Source of the DNA: Gardnerella vaginalis
Lineage (GTDB): Bacteria; Actinomycetota; Actinomycetes; Actinomycetales; Bifidobacteriaceae
Direction of reading: 5' to 3'
Length of the DNA: 64,000 nucleotides
Assembly (NCBI RefSeq): GCF_001563665.1
Contig: NZ_KQ961853.1
Location: 60,812 to 124,811 of the forward strand
Part shown: piece by piece, positions 1 through 10,876 of the stretch
Layout: each line of letters starts with the position of its first letter
Position numbering within the stretch: position 1 is the first letter of the stretch
Position numbers and translations under genes: made by a program
Notes under the pieces: generated by a model
Seen by the model: only the letters and a program-made list of their open reading frames with translations
The model's database searches: none
Told to the model about the DNA's origin: nothing

Positions 1-41
1 ATTACAATCGCAAATTACTGTGCATTACAATCGCGAATCTA

Positions 42-3000
42 CTATGCGTTAAGAGATCGCAAGAATTGCATTTGTATTGCATTGCTAACGTCATTATTTT
101 CTTTAGAATAATTCATTCTAGCTGAAGCAACGCATAGTGTCCTAGCGATAACAAACATCCCATTATTTACTGTTTCTTTAGCAGCTGAATCTATAATAGA
201 GCGAGCATTTGTATCTGGCCAATAAGGTATGTTTCTTGCTTTAAGAATCCTAATTATATCGTCCATCTCGTCAAATATTTGCATGCCTTGAGATTTCATT
301 CTCGTTAAAAGCTCTTCTTTTTCAATATTTAAAGTTTCAATATGTTCTGGAGCAATACTTTCTGCCATTTGATAAGAAGCTAAAGCACTATCAAAATGAT
401 CTCGCATCCACTCAGCATAAGCTAATCTATAGTATGCGAATGCAGCATCATCTTGATCTAGAGCAACTCTCAAAGCATTCAAACATGCTGCGAAAACTGA
501 ATCCCAATCCTCATGACGAGATAACTCAGTAGCTAAACGCAAATGCGAAAGAGCATATGTAGGAGCATAAACAACCATTGAGCGCAAATGCTGCAAAGTT
601 TTATTACTATCGTGCAATTGCGAGTATATGTCCGCTAATTCCATATGAGAATAAAATAGACCATCTGGTATTAAACGCATAGACTCGTTATTATTAGCAA
701 ACATACGATTATAAATAACTCTCTCAGCATATGAATTGAAATACCTTGGTATTGATTTACCTTCAGAAAACATCGCATCATAATATGCTACATTTTTCTC
801 ATATTCTTCAATACCTTGTGATATTTCACCCATTTCTAATTGAGTATGAGCTTTAAGACGCATATTTCTTATATCTTTAGAAATATGAAAGTCTAGCTCA
901 GGAATAGGATCCTCATCTATAAGAGATTTAGTTATAATTCCAGATTTTTCGCTCAACTCAGGATCATCTATTGAATTGATAATATCCATCGCCATATGAG
1001 CTTTTTCAGCAGTTGTTGGCATAAGCTCTGATGCAATATGATGGAAGTCAGAAACAGCTTGTTGCAATAAATCCTCTCTCTGAATTGCAAGACCTTTAGC
1101 ACAACAAGTTCCTAATATTGATTCTAAATAATCATTAAATTGACGATCTGAGAATTCTGGCTCTTCTTGAGCTCCTCTAGGAGCAAACTTAGTATCTCTT
1201 AAATCAAATGTTGGATCAACTGATTTTAATGCACCAGAAGAATCAATATTCATGTTTGCAAAAAACTCTTTATATGTTTTTATTGGATTTTTTAAACCAT
1301 TAGAGCGTAAATATTCAACGAATTTTTTACGAGTAAAAGTAACAGTCATTAAAGTTTTACGAGATTTTTCATTTAACAAAGAGCGCGATGATTCATCTGA
1401 ATTATTTTTATCATCAAATTCACTACTACTAGAAATAGTAGAATCACTAGAAGAGCTAGAAGAGCTAGAAGAGCTAGAAGAGCTTATATTATTAGCGCTT
1501 TCAGTGCGTGAGCTAATAGAACTAGAATCACAAGAAGAATCATATGCTTTTGCTTCATGAATTTGTTCAGGATTACCATGAACATCTCCATCTTTCGGCT
1601 CACCTTTTATATGCGTTTGTTGATTTACTAAATCATTTAACGCGCTTAAAGTACGATTCAAAAGCTTATCAATAGCATTATTATTAGCTGCAACCATTTC
1701 CTCTAAGCAAATCGAATCTAATCTAACAGATACATTTTTTACAGCAGGATTTGCAGCAAAAGCTATTAAAGCTAATATAATTCCCAATCGCAAATTGTAT
1801 TCTGTTGTCATAGTAGCTATTTTTGAAGCGCTCAAATTAACCCAATGCTTTTTAAAAGCATCGTAAGAGCGGCGCGGCATAACTGAAGGTCCAACAGCCA
1901 TAAATCCTATAGCAACATTTCCATCTTCAATATTAGAACGAAAATCAGCATCGAATCTAAAGGGAGTGCGCATAGTACGAATCCAATGCGATAATCTCTG
2001 CCTATACGCCCATTCATTATTAGTTCTATAGTCTTTGATCATAGAACTTTTTCTCTCATAACGAATTTGCTTCCATATAGTTTCAAGAGGCTTGATTTTA
2101 TCGTCTTGTAAAGGACTTCCAAAATCATTTATGAATTTTAAGTAAGCACCAAAAGCTGGATCCTCTATCAAAGCAAAATCTATTTGTGCTGCCTGCTTAT
2201 ATGTGACTTCATTTTCTGTAAAATTACTGCCAGACGAAGAACTTTCTTCTATACAATCGCTAATAGCATGAATCCTATTCAATGCACCTTCAATAGACAA
2301 AACTACAAGAGCTGATTCTGGATCAAGAGCATTATCCCAAGAAATCTCATAATTTCTGGAAACACTAGATTCATTCAAATGCAAAACTTCAGCTCCATGC
2401 TTTTGCTCTAAAGATCGTATAGGATTAAGAGCTCCAGACTCATGCATTAAACGCTCAAAATATGCTTCTAATCCAGAATATCTAAGACCAGCAACTCGAA
2501 TATTTTGTATATCTTTTACACTGTTTCTAATAGCACACAAAGGTGCTTGCGTATGAAGTCTATGGAAAATATTCTCAACACCAAAACTTGTTAAAATTTC
2601 TGAAATATTTGGAATTAAATAAGTAGCAAAAAATACTATAGCTATAGCATCTTTGTATTCAAGATTATATCTAAGAGACCCTGCTAAAGGCGTACGTGCT
2701 TGCTCAATAGTGTATGATTTACGACCATTATTTTCTGCACAAAGCCACGAAGCAACCCATCTTGGACCTTCAAAAGGACCTGTATGAATAACAACATCTC
2801 CGCGCAAAACCCGGAATGTTGAAGATTTACACAATCGAGAAAAAGTATGCATGAAAAACTTGATTCTACCCCAAAAAGTATGAGATTTTTTTATCTCAAG
2901 TTTATTTTTTTCTTGACCCTCTTTACGAGCTTTTTCTTCTTCATTAAGTTCATGAGATTGAAAGAATTGATTCGCGTCAAAATTATTATAAATAGAGTCA

Positions 3001-3887
3001 TCTTCATCATCACTGTTAGCACAATCGCAAGCTACGATTTTATTACTTCCAGTAATAATCAAATCATTATCTTCGTCAACACAATCTATATCTACACAAT
3101 CACCATCTGTGTCGTCATAAAATGGGAAGTCATATCTATCTGGAGCATCATATAACTTAGATATTTTTTCTACTTCGTGAATAAGTTCAGGAGATTGTGA
3201 GCAAATTTCTTCAATCTCCTTATCCATACTTTCACTATCTTTATAATTTTCAAATGCTAAATTATCATCACTTTTAGGATCATAAGTTTCCTTGAAAGCT
3301 TCATTTATATTTTTACAAAAAGCACTAAATTTATTAGGTAATTTATTCCCGTAGAATCTAGATTTATCTTCAAGAATTATTTCTTGCTGCTTTAAAAGGT
3401 AAAGTGACGTAAAACGATAATATATATCTTCAACAGTCATATCATTGCCTAAATAAACTCTACCTTCATAATCAGCAATAGCTAATTGCCTAAATTTCCT
3501 ATTATTATCTTCAAATAATCCTAAAGAAATCATTGGCTTAGAATTCTTACTACTAAAAATATTCTTAGAGCCATTTTCAGATTTACTATGTTTTATATCA
3601 CAATAACGAATCCAGCCGTATTTTATTCCATCAGGCAAGCCTTTTATATCGTTAAAAATATGCTTTTTAGCGAAGATGGGAACTTTTACAAAAATATCAT
3701 CAGAAGAATCATCTTCGTCATCTACATCTACATCCGTATCTTGATTTGTGCTTAATGAATCATTGTTTATTGAAGAATTAAAATAATTAGAAGAATTATT
3801 TGATGAAGTCATGCTTTTAGATACTGCTTGTTCGCTAACTTCATCGTCACGCTCATAGCTTGCATTTAGTGGCATGTTATCAACCAT
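42..3887 (-). CDS. Large TPR-tailed protein with poly-Ser and acidic tracts, function unknown
   Basis: The protein has about 1281 residues if it starts at the ATG at 3887, which has GGGG 3 bases upstream. An in-frame ATG at 3896 and a TTG at 3938 are possible longer starts with worse ribosome-binding sites. The first ~340 residues are acidic and Ser/Asn/Asp-rich. A more ordered middle follows. Then come a poly-Ser run coded by a 9-bp repeat and a C-terminal part (roughly the last 170 residues) with TPR-like helix pairs (A-Y-Y-R-L-A-Y-A-E pattern, then S-A-L-A-S-Y). No clear membrane segment, signal peptide or catalytic motif is seen. TPR tails usually mediate protein-protein contacts, so a scaffold role is possible. 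I do not recognise the family. The gene stands upstream of the left edge on the minus strand, and guaB3 follows on its other side. Confidence 0.75.
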   Translation of the reverse strand: MVDNMPLNASYERDDEVSEQAVSKSMTSSNNSSNYFNSSINNDSLSTNQDTDVDVDDEDDSSDDIFVKVPIFAKKHIFNDIKGLPDGIKYGWIRYCDIKHSKSENGSKNIFSSKNSKPMISLGLFEDNNRKFRQLAIADYEGRVYLGNDMTVEDIYYRFTSLYLLKQQEIILEDKSRFYGNKLPNKFSAFCKNINEAFKETYDPKSDDNLAFENYKDSESMDKEIEEICSQSPELIHEVEKISKLYDAPDRYDFPFYDDTDGDCVDIDCVDEDNDLIITGSNKIVACDCANSDDEDDSIYNNFDANQFFQSHELNEEEKARKEGQEKNKLEIKKSHTFWGRIKFFMHTFSRLCKSSTFRVLRGDVVIHTGPFEGPRWVASWLCAENNGRKSYTIEQARTPLAGSLRYNLEYKDAIAIVFFATYLIPNISEILTSFGVENIFHRLHTQAPLCAIRNSVKDIQNIRVAGLRYSGLEAYFERLMHESGALNPIRSLEQKHGAEVLHLNESSVSRNYEISWDNALDPESALVVLSIEGALNRIHAISDCIEESSSSGSNFTENEVTYKQAAQIDFALIEDPAFGAYLKFINDFGSPLQDDKIKPLETIWKQIRYERKSSMIKDYRTNNEWAYRQRLSHWIRTMRTPFRFDADFRSNIEDGNVAIGFMAVGPSVMPRRSYDAFKKHWVNLSASKIATMTTEYNLRLGIILALIAFAANPAVKNVSVRLDSICLEEMVAANNNAIDKLLNRTLSALNDLVNQQTHIKGEPKDGDVHGNPEQIHEAKAYDSSCDSSSISSRTESANNISSSSSSSSSSSSSDSTISSSSEFDDKNNSDESSRSLLNEKSRKTLMTVTFTRKKFVEYLRSNGLKNPIKTYKEFFANMNIDSSGALKSVDPTFDLRDTKFAPRGAQEEPEFSDRQFNDYLESILGTCCAKGLAIQREDLLQQAVSDFHHIASELMPTTAEKAHMAMDIINSIDDPELSEKSGIITKSLIDEDPIPELDFHISKDIRNMRLKAHTQLEMGEISQGIEEYEKNVAYYDAMFSEGKSIPRYFNSYAERVIYNRMFANNNESMRLIPDGLFYSHMELADIYSQLHDSNKTLQHLRSMVVYAPTYALSHLRLATELSRHEDWDSVFAACLNALRVALDQDDAAFAYYRLAYAEWMRDHFDSALASYQMAESIAPEHIETLNIEKEELLTRMKSQGMQIFDEMDDIIRILKARNIPYWPDTNARSIIDSAAKETVNNGMFVIARTLCVASARMNYSKENNDVSNAIQMQFLRSLNA
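1448..1483. repeat. 9-bp tandem repeat, 4 copies, coding poly-Ser
   Basis: The unit TAGAAGAGC is repeated four times exactly. It lies inside the large TPR-tailed gene and codes for serines on the minus strand. A 9-bp unit keeps the frame, so copy-number change would lengthen or shorten the Ser tract without switching the gene off. Confidence 0.9.
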
Positions 3888-4284
3888 AATCCCCATTCTT
3901 TCCAAATAGATACAATGAACCGATATGTATAGCCCCAATCAGATTCATTTAACGTGTATTTTAAACACTATCGTCAAGTATATAAGATGTAACGCATGTT
4001 ATAAATGTGTGTTGTTACTTATGTAAATATATAAAAATGTATAAAAATATATAAACTTTATAGATAGTCTTGAAATGTAAGACAATGTAAACCAATAAAT
4101 AAACTAACAGTCAAACTAACTAACAGTCAAACTAAAAATCAAATAAGCTAACAGTAAAACCAACAAATAGACAAATCAAAGAATAAACCAACAGTCAAAT
4201 TTAAAATTATAGTAAAACAAATCCTATATAAAACTTATGACTGAAACAGTAACTACCATTTCAGCCATAAGAATCGTTTATTAC
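3888..4284. other. Gene-free AT-rich gap with degenerate repeats
   Basis: This gap separates guaB3 from the large TPR-tailed gene. From about 4098 to 4200 it carries degenerate copies of a motif like CTAACAGTCAAA spaced irregularly. A TTGACG hexamer at 3972-3977 (minus strand) could be a -35 element for the large gene, but no convincing -10 lies at the right distance. No RNA gene was recognised. A short plus-strand open frame that starts in the gap runs into guaB3 antisense and was rejected. Confidence 0.5.
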
Positions 4285-5415
4285 TTATCGTATATCTTGA
4301 TGAAAAGGATTAAACACTACGCTACAACGCTGGAAGCTCTTAACATCAACATATCCTGTAGAAGCCATAGTACGGCGCAATGCACCAACAAAATTAGTAG
4401 TTCCATCCGCTTTATGACTTGGACCAAATAGTATGTTTTCAAGAGGAGCAACAGTACCAACATTCGTACGCATACCACGAGGAAGAGAAGAATGACGCGC
4501 TTCAGCACCCCAATGCATTCCACGACCTGGAGCTTCAGTAGCACGAGCCAAAGGAGTTCCAAGCATTACAGCATCTGCTCCCATTGCCAAAGCTTTAATA
4601 AAGTTTCCAGAATTACCCATTCCACCATCTGCAATGATATGAACGTATCTACCGCCAGATTCATCTAAATAATCGCGGCGCGCCTCAGCAACATCTGCAA
4701 TAGCAGTTGCTAAAGGAGCTTGAACTCCTAAAGTGTTCATAGTTGCAGAAACAGCTCCACCGCCAAATCCAACTAAAACTCCAGCAGCTCCAGTTCGCAT
4801 TAAATGCAATGCGGATGTGTAATCAGCGCAACCGCCAACAATAACTGGAACATCTAAATCATAGATAAATTTCTTCAAATCAAGAGTCTCATGATCTTTA
4901 GAAACGTGTTCAGCAGAAACAGCTGTACCACGAATAACAAACAAATCAACACCTGCTTCAAGAACTGTAGTATAAAATTCTTGAGTACGTTGTGGTGAAA
5001 GAGCGCCTGCAACAGTAACACCAGCATCTCTAATAGTGTGCAAACGCTTAACAATAAGTTCAGGCTTAATAGGTTCTGAATAAATCTCTTGAATACGTTT
5101 TGTAGCTTGTTCAGATTGCAATTCAGAAATTTCTTTCAATAAAGGCTCAGGATTCTCATAACGAGTCCAAAGTCCTTCCAAATCAAGCACACCTAAAGCA
5201 CCCATCTGTCCCATTGCAATTGCAGTATCTGGACTTGTAACTGAATCCATAGGAGCAGCAATAATTGGAACATCAAAGCTGTATGCATCAACCTGCCAAG
5301 CTGTAGAAACAGCTTGAGGATCGCGCGAACGGCGAGAAGGAAGAATAGCAATATCATCAAGCGAATACGCTACGCGGGCCTTTTTGCCCAAACCTATTTC
5401 AATTTCCTGTGACAT
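4285..5415 (-). CDS. guaB3: GuaB3 family IMP dehydrogenase-related protein
   Basis: A (beta/alpha)8-barrel protein of 376 residues, related to IMP dehydrogenase and GMP reductase. It shows the IMPDH substrate loop I-I-A-A-P-M-D-S-V near residue 51 and the phosphate-binding I-A-D-G-G-M-G-N-S-G segment. There are no CBS domains, as expected for the actinobacterial GuaB3 group. Where IMPDH and GMP reductase carry the nucleophile (GSICTT), this protein reads G-G-A-V-S-A-T, so the catalytic cysteine is replaced by Ser223. A normal IMPDH reaction is therefore unlikely. The family is widespread in actinobacteria and its role is not settled. The gene follows uvrC at 67 bp on the same strand. The ATG has no strong ribosome-binding site. 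Confidence 0.88.
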   Translation of the reverse strand: MSQEIEIGLGKKARVAYSLDDIAILPSRRSRDPQAVSTAWQVDAYSFDVPIIAAPMDSVTSPDTAIAMGQMGALGVLDLEGLWTRYENPEPLLKEISELQSEQATKRIQEIYSEPIKPELIVKRLHTIRDAGVTVAGALSPQRTQEFYTTVLEAGVDLFVIRGTAVSAEHVSKDHETLDLKKFIYDLDVPVIVGGCADYTSALHLMRTGAAGVLVGFGGGAVSATMNTLGVQAPLATAIADVAEARRDYLDESGGRYVHIIADGGMGNSGNFIKALAMGADAVMLGTPLARATEAPGRGMHWGAEARHSSLPRGMRTNVGTVAPLENILFGPSHKADGTTNFVGALRRTMASTGYVDVKSFQRCSVVFNPFHQDIR

Positions 5416-5482
5416 ACTTATTAGGCTAATGCTCGATGTTGACTAAAAAGAATACAAATGTCGGAATATAACAATATTTAGA

Positions 5483-7819
5483 TTACTTATGAAAAACATT
5501 ATATATATTTTTCGCTTTTTCTAATCCGATACCTGGAACTTTTTGTAATTCTTCTAATGAAGCAGATGAAATTTTCTTAACGCTTCCGAAAACAGATAAT
5601 AATCTCTTAGAGTAAGCTAAGCCAATTCCAGGAATTGAATTTAAAGTAGATTTCAATAAACCTTTTCTCCTTTTATTACGATGATATGCAATAGCAAATC
5701 TATGAGATTCATCTCTTGCTCTTTGAAGTAAATACAATCCTTCTGAGTCACGTTTAAAAATAATAGGATAATCACCATCAGCAAGCCATACTTCTTCTAA
5801 CTTCTTTGCTAAACCGCATACAAAAACATCATTTACACCACAATCCAACATAGCTTGTTTAGCTGCAATCGCTTGCTGTTTGCCGCCATCTACAATAATG
5901 AGATTAGGCTTGTAAGCAAAACGTCGTTTTACTTTATTTCTATCAGAGTTAGAACTATTATTTTTAGACTCCCCAGAATCAATTTCATTGTATGTAAATC
6001 TTCTTTTAATAGTTTCATATAAAGCACTTAAATCATCTAATTGACCAGCTCCATCTTCACCATGAATAGAAAATCGTCTATATTCGCTTGGACGAGCTAT
6101 TGCATCTTCAAATACAACCATTGATGCAACTTGATACGTTCCATCAATAGTATTAGAGATATCGTAACATTCAATACGCAACGGAGCGTTACTCAATCCA
6201 AGCACTTGAGCTATCTCATTCATAGCTTGAGTACGCATTTCAATACTATTGATGCGACTTGATTTCATGCGCACTAAAGCCTGATTCGCATTTTCGTTAG
6301 CACGATTCATTAAATCATGCTTACTTCCACGTGACACAACATGAATAGTTACTTTAGATCCACGTATATTACTTAATAAAAGTTCTAATTCTTTCTGTCG
6401 TTCTTCGCATAATTCTATAGGGATTATAATTTCACGAGGTACAGGAGATATAGGCGCTAATAAATCTTCGCGACCTGTTGATTCTTGTCGCTCATGACGT
6501 GTTCTAGTAGCTTTAGCTCTAAGAACAGAATCAATTGCACTAGCATTTTTAATATCACTAAACGCATCACGAATTTGCTTGATGTTAGCACAATTATGTG
6601 ATTTTAAATCATAAGAATTTCCATATTCTGCATAGACATTCGTCAACAAATCAGCAAGAAGATCACTATCGTCAATTTCATCATTTCGTTCAACATACCA
6701 ATTTTTCTCTCCACGAATCATTCCAGATCTTACAAAAAATGCATGAATTGATGCTTCAAGATTATCTGAAGATAAGCCAAATACATCCGCTTCAACATCA
6801 TCATCAAAAACTACTGAATTTTTTTGCAAAACAGTATTTAATAATGAAATATCATCACGCAATTTTGCAGCGCGTTCAAATTCTAAATTATCACTAGCTT
6901 TTTTCATCTCAGCGTTAAGATTTGAAATATACGATGAGCCTATACTTCCAGTAAGAACACCGACTAAATGTTCTACGTTATTTCTATGCTCACTTTGAGA
7001 AACATTATCAATACATGGAGCAGAACATTTTCCAATAGAAGCCAATAAGCATGGACGCCCAGTTCTATGAGCTCTACTAAACACTGAAGAAGAACAAGTT
7101 CGTACAGGAAAAGTTTTTAACAGTGAATCAAGACTATGTTTTAGTGGCCATACTTTTGCATAAGGTCCAAAATAACGAGCACGTTTGAAAGAGCGATTTC
7201 TAGTAATCCAAACTCTAGGAAATTCTTCTTCAACAGATACTGCAACATAAGGGTAAGTTTTATCATCTCTAAAAACAACATTAAATCTTGGATTAAATGT
7301 TTTAATCCAAGTATATTCAAGTGTAAGCGCTTCAAATTCTGTTTCTACAACAGTCCACTCTAAACTACGAGCAGACAAAACCATTGATCGAGTGCGAGGG
7401 TGCAATTGATCTAAAGGTTGAAAATAATTTGCTAATCTATTTCTCAAATTCTTTGCTTTTCCAACGTAAATTACTCGGCCATCCCCGTCACGCCATTTAT
7501 AAACTCCTGGTTTAGGTGGTATATCGCGAGAAGCAGGTCTGAATAAATCACGACTATCTGAAAGCAATGGAGCTCCTAAAGAATTTAAACCTAAACTACT
7601 TTTTGAATCTGACACGTTCTTAGTCTTATGCCAATGAACACTATCACTAGAAGCACTAACAGAACTACTGCTTGAACTATTGTAAGAATTGGCTGCGTAT
7701 TCAGTAGAAATATCACTAGAGCTATCAGTAGAACTATCACTATAACTATCACTAGAAGCACTAAAAATGTTTGAATCTAAAGAATAATTCAAATCCTCAT
7801 AATTTCTTAAATCCTCCAT
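5483..7819 (-). CDS. uvrC: Excinuclease ABC subunit C with Ser-rich N-terminal extension
   Basis: UvrC makes the two incisions of nucleotide excision repair when bound to UvrB on damaged DNA. The 778-residue protein has a GIY-YIG nuclease domain starting near residue 103 (K-P-G-V-Y-K-W, then V-I-Y-V-G-K-A-K-N-L). A UVR motif (F-E-R-A-A-K-L-R-D-D) follows, then the RNase H-like 3' endonuclease domain (I-E-C-Y-D-I-S-N, L-I-I-V-D-G-G-K) and C-terminal helix-hairpin-helix motifs. Residues 1 to about 97 are an added Ser/Asp/Asn-rich stretch absent from typical UvrC. The extension appears to be translated: the ATG at 7819 has AAGGAGGTGA 9 bases upstream, the best ribosome-binding site seen in this area. 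The gene lies 62 bp after uvrA and is probably cotranscribed with it. Confidence 0.97.
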   Translation of the reverse strand: MEDLRNYEDLNYSLDSNIFSASSDSYSDSSTDSSSDISTEYAANSYNSSSSSSVSASSDSVHWHKTKNVSDSKSSLGLNSLGAPLLSDSRDLFRPASRDIPPKPGVYKWRDGDGRVIYVGKAKNLRNRLANYFQPLDQLHPRTRSMVLSARSLEWTVVETEFEALTLEYTWIKTFNPRFNVVFRDDKTYPYVAVSVEEEFPRVWITRNRSFKRARYFGPYAKVWPLKHSLDSLLKTFPVRTCSSSVFSRAHRTGRPCLLASIGKCSAPCIDNVSQSEHRNNVEHLVGVLTGSIGSSYISNLNAEMKKASDNLEFERAAKLRDDISLLNTVLQKNSVVFDDDVEADVFGLSSDNLEASIHAFFVRSGMIRGEKNWYVERNDEIDDSDLLADLLTNVYAEYGNSYDLKSHNCANIKQIRDAFSDIKNASAIDSVLRAKATRTRHERQESTGREDLLAPISPVPREIIIPIELCEERQKELELLLSNIRGSKVTIHVVSRGSKHDLMNRANENANQALVRMKSSRINSIEMRTQAMNEIAQVLGLSNAPLRIECYDISNTIDGTYQVASMVVFEDAIARPSEYRRFSIHGEDGAGQLDDLSALYETIKRRFTYNEIDSGESKNNSSNSDRNKVKRRFAYKPNLIIVDGGKQQAIAAKQAMLDCGVNDVFVCGLAKKLEEVWLADGDYPIIFKRDSEGLYLLQRARDESHRFAIAYHRNKRRKGLLKSTLNSIPGIGLAYSKRLLSVFGSVKKISSASLEELQKVPGIGLEKAKNIYNVFHK

Positions 7820-7881
7820 ATTATTTATTCACCTCCTTCTTTTAATTTTCTAAAAATTCCATCAATTTAAATTTACGTGTA

Positions 7882-10830
7882 TTAGATATTTAACATTGGC
7901 TTTAAGAATTTACCAGTCCAACTCGAGTCACATTCAGCAACGCTTTCAGGAGTGCCTTGTGCTACAACACTTCCTCCTCCATCTCCTCCTTCTGGACCTA
8001 AATCAATAATCCAATCCGCTGACTTTACAACATCAAGATTATGCTCTATAACAATCACCGTATTGCCTTTATCAACAAGAGATTGAAGAACAATCAATAA
8101 TTTTCTAACATCTTCACAATGAAGACCAGTTGTAGGTTCATCAAGAATATATACTGTTTTACCTGTAGATCTGCGTTGCAATTCAGTGGCAAGCTTAACT
8201 CTCTGCGATTCTCCACCAGAAAGCGTTGGAGCAGACTGTCCTAATCGGATATACCCTAAACCAACATCTACTAAAGTTTTCAAATAACGCGATATTGATG
8301 GATACGATTTGAAGAAAATTGCAGCATCCGAAATAGGCATATTTAGAACATCTGAAACTGATTTTCCGTTATATTTAACTTCCAACGTTTCTCGATTGTA
8401 TCTTTTACCATGACAAGCTTCACATTCAACATAAACATCCGGCAAGAAGTTCATCTCAATTTTCAAAGTGCCATCACCATGACAAGCTTCACAACGACCT
8501 CCTTTAACATTAAAAGAGAATCGTCCTGGACCATATCCCCTAACTTTTGCTTCGGATGTTTGAGCAAATAAAGAACGAATTTTATCCCATACACCAGTAT
8601 AAGTAGCAGGATTAGAACGTGGAGTTTTACCAATAGGATTTTGATCAACGTGGACGACTTTATCGCATTTATCTATACCTTTTATATCTTTATGCTTTCC
8701 AGGAACTATACGAGCTCCATTTAATTTATTTGCAAGAACTGGATAAAGAATTGAATTTATTAAAGTTGACTTTCCAGATCCAGAAACTCCTGTAATGCAA
8801 GTAAAAACCCCGAGAGGAATAGAAACATCAATATTTTTCAAATTATGTTCGCGCGCACCAATAATTTTTAACATGCGAAGAGGATCTACTTTTCTACGCA
8901 TCTTAGGAATAAGAATTGAACGTCTACCAGAAATGTAATCTCCTGTGATAGAACGCTCTGCATTAGCAATAGATGAAGACGGTCCGCAATATACTACTTC
9001 TCCTCCATGCTCTCCAGCTTCAGGACCAATATCAACCAGCCAATCAGCTTTACGAATAGTATCTTCATCGTGCTCAACAACTATAAGAGTATTACCGAGA
9101 TTTCTAAGATGATGTAAAGTTGAAATTAAACGTTCATTATCTCTTTGATGTAAACCAATAGAAGGCTCATCAAGAACATACATAACACCAACTAAACCTG
9201 AACCGATTTGCGTAGCTAATCTAATACGTTGCGCTTCACCTCCAGATAATGTTTTCGCTCCTCTAGAAAGAGTTAAATAACTCAAGCCAACATCATTTAG
9301 GAATCCAAGGCGAGCGCGAATCTCTTTTAAAACTTCACCAGCAATAATCGCCTGAGAACCTTTTAATTGCAACGAGTTAATCCAATTCAAACTCTCACAA
9401 ACAGGCATGTCACATACATCTGCAATAGAACAATTTCCAATTTTAACAGCAAGAACCTCCGGTCTTAAACGTTTACCTTTGCAAGCTCTACATGGAACTT
9501 CTCGCATATAAGACTCGTAGTATTGTCGCATCTGATCTGAATCAGTTTCATCATGCTTACGCATTAGAGTGCGAATTACGCCTTCAAATCCAGTAGAATA
9601 CTCTCGCTGCCTTCCCCATCTATTTTTATACGAAACTGTAACAATAAAATCATGGCCATACAGAACAGCATGTTTAACATCTTCAGACAAATCTTTCCAT
9701 GGAGTATCCATGCTAAAGCCTAAATCTTTAGCAAGCCCTTTTAGAACATGTTGATAATACATGCCAGCAGATTTATTCATAGCCCATGGCTCAATAGCAC
9801 CTTGTGCAAGTGATTTTTCAATATTCGGAATAACTAATTCTGGATCAATCTCCAAATTATATCCTATTCCTGAGCAATCTTTACAAGCACCATAAGGAGC
9901 ATTAAAAGAAAAAGTTCTAGGCTCAATCTCGTCAAGCTCTAGAGGATGATTGTTAGGGCATGCTCTATGTTCTGAAAAAGACTGCCTACGATTCGAAGAG
10001 TCTTGAGGCTCATCAACGAAATCAGCAACCACAACTCCATTTGATAATTTCAATGCAGTTTCAATAGAATCATTAAGACGCACTCTAATGCCATCTTTAA
10101 TAACTAATCTGTCAATAACTACTTCAATAGTGTGTTTCTTTTGCTTAGCAAGTTTAATATCTTCAGATAGCTCATGCATTTGATTATCAATAATCACACG
10201 AGCGTAACCATCTGAACGTAAAAGTTCAAGAGTGTCTTTAAATTCACCTTTACGACCTTTAACTATTGGTGACAAAATTTGCAATCGTGTGCGCATCGGC
10301 AAAGAAAGCAAAGTATCAGTCATCTGTTGAGTAGTTTGAGCACTGACCTTTCTGCCGCATTCAGGACAATATTGCGTTGAAACTCTAGCAAAAAGAATAC
10401 GTAAATAATCATAAATTTCTGTAATCGTACCAACTGTAGAACGAGGATTCCTATTAGTTGTTTTTTGATCTATAGAAACTGCAGGACTTAAACCTTCAAT
10501 AAAATCAACATCAGGTTTATCCATACGACCTAAAAATTGTCTAGCATAAGCACTGAGAGATTCAACATATCTTCTTTGACCTTCAGCAAATAAAGTATCA
10601 AAAGCAAGAGATGACTTACCTGATCCAGAAAGACCAGTAAAAACCACCATACGATTTCTAGGGATAGAAAGACTAACGTTTTTAAGATTATGCTCTCTAG
10701 CACCTTGAATAGTTATCTTCCATTCAGACGGAACATTAGACAAATCTGATATAAGAGTTCCATGAGATGAGCACAGTGGAGCTTTATCTAGCAATATTTG
10801 CAATGCATCTGATTTTTGTACCTCACTCAT
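7882..10830 (-). CDS. uvrA: Excinuclease ABC subunit A
   Basis: UvrA is the damage-sensing ATPase that loads UvrB in nucleotide excision repair. The 982-residue protein has two ABC ATPase modules. The first has Walker [10 protein letters not shown] and signature L-S-G-G-E-A-Q-R. The second has G-V-S-G-S-G-K-S-T and L-S-G-G-E-S-Q-R. The C-terminal zinc finger is C-E-A-C ... C-E-A-C-H-G-K, and the first module carries C-P-E-C and C-K-D-C elements. The ATG at 10830 is preceded by GAGGTG at short spacing. A TTG at 10857 would add nine residues and is less likely. A LexA-type operator lies inside the promoter, and uvrC follows. Confidence 0.98.
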   Translation of the reverse strand: MSEVQKSDALQILLDKAPLCSSHGTLISDLSNVPSEWKITIQGAREHNLKNVSLSIPRNRMVVFTGLSGSGKSSLAFDTLFAEGQRRYVESLSAYARQFLGRMDKPDVDFIEGLSPAVSIDQKTTNRNPRSTVGTITEIYDYLRILFARVSTQYCPECGRKVSAQTTQQMTDTLLSLPMRTRLQILSPIVKGRKGEFKDTLELLRSDGYARVIIDNQMHELSEDIKLAKQKKHTIEVVIDRLVIKDGIRVRLNDSIETALKLSNGVVVADFVDEPQDSSNRRQSFSEHRACPNNHPLELDEIEPRTFSFNAPYGACKDCSGIGYNLEIDPELVIPNIEKSLAQGAIEPWAMNKSAGMYYQHVLKGLAKDLGFSMDTPWKDLSEDVKHAVLYGHDFIVTVSYKNRWGRQREYSTGFEGVIRTLMRKHDETDSDQMRQYYESYMREVPCRACKGKRLRPEVLAVKIGNCSIADVCDMPVCESLNWINSLQLKGSQAIIAGEVLKEIRARLGFLNDVGLSYLTLSRGAKTLSGGEAQRIRLATQIGSGLVGVMYVLDEPSIGLHQRDNERLISTLHHLRNLGNTLIVVEHDEDTIRKADWLVDIGPEAGEHGGEVVYCGPSSSIANAERSITGDYISGRRSILIPKMRRKVDPLRMLKIIGAREHNLKNIDVSIPLGVFTCITGVSGSGKSTLINSILYPVLANKLNGARIVPGKHKDIKGIDKCDKVVHVDQNPIGKTPRSNPATYTGVWDKIRSLFAQTSEAKVRGYGPGRFSFNVKGGRCEACHGDGTLKIEMNFLPDVYVECEACHGKRYNRETLEVKYNGKSVSDVLNMPISDAAIFFKSYPSISRYLKTLVDVGLGYIRLGQSAPTLSGGESQRVKLATELQRRSTGKTVYILDEPTTGLHCEDVRKLLIVLQSLVDKGNTVIVIEHNLDVVKSADWIIDLGPEGGDGGGSVVAQGTPESVAECDSSWTGKFLKPMLNI

Positions 10831-10876
10831 TAGCACCTCACATATAAAAATGAACAACTTACAAGATAAGAACTTT

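Noticed and set aside
1252-1560. Plus-strand open frame inside the large TPR gene
   Set aside because: It is the antisense of the Ser-repeat region and has no ribosome-binding site or recognisable protein.
4237-4431. Small plus-strand open frame at the end of guaB3
   Set aside because: It runs antisense into a conserved gene and shows no family features.
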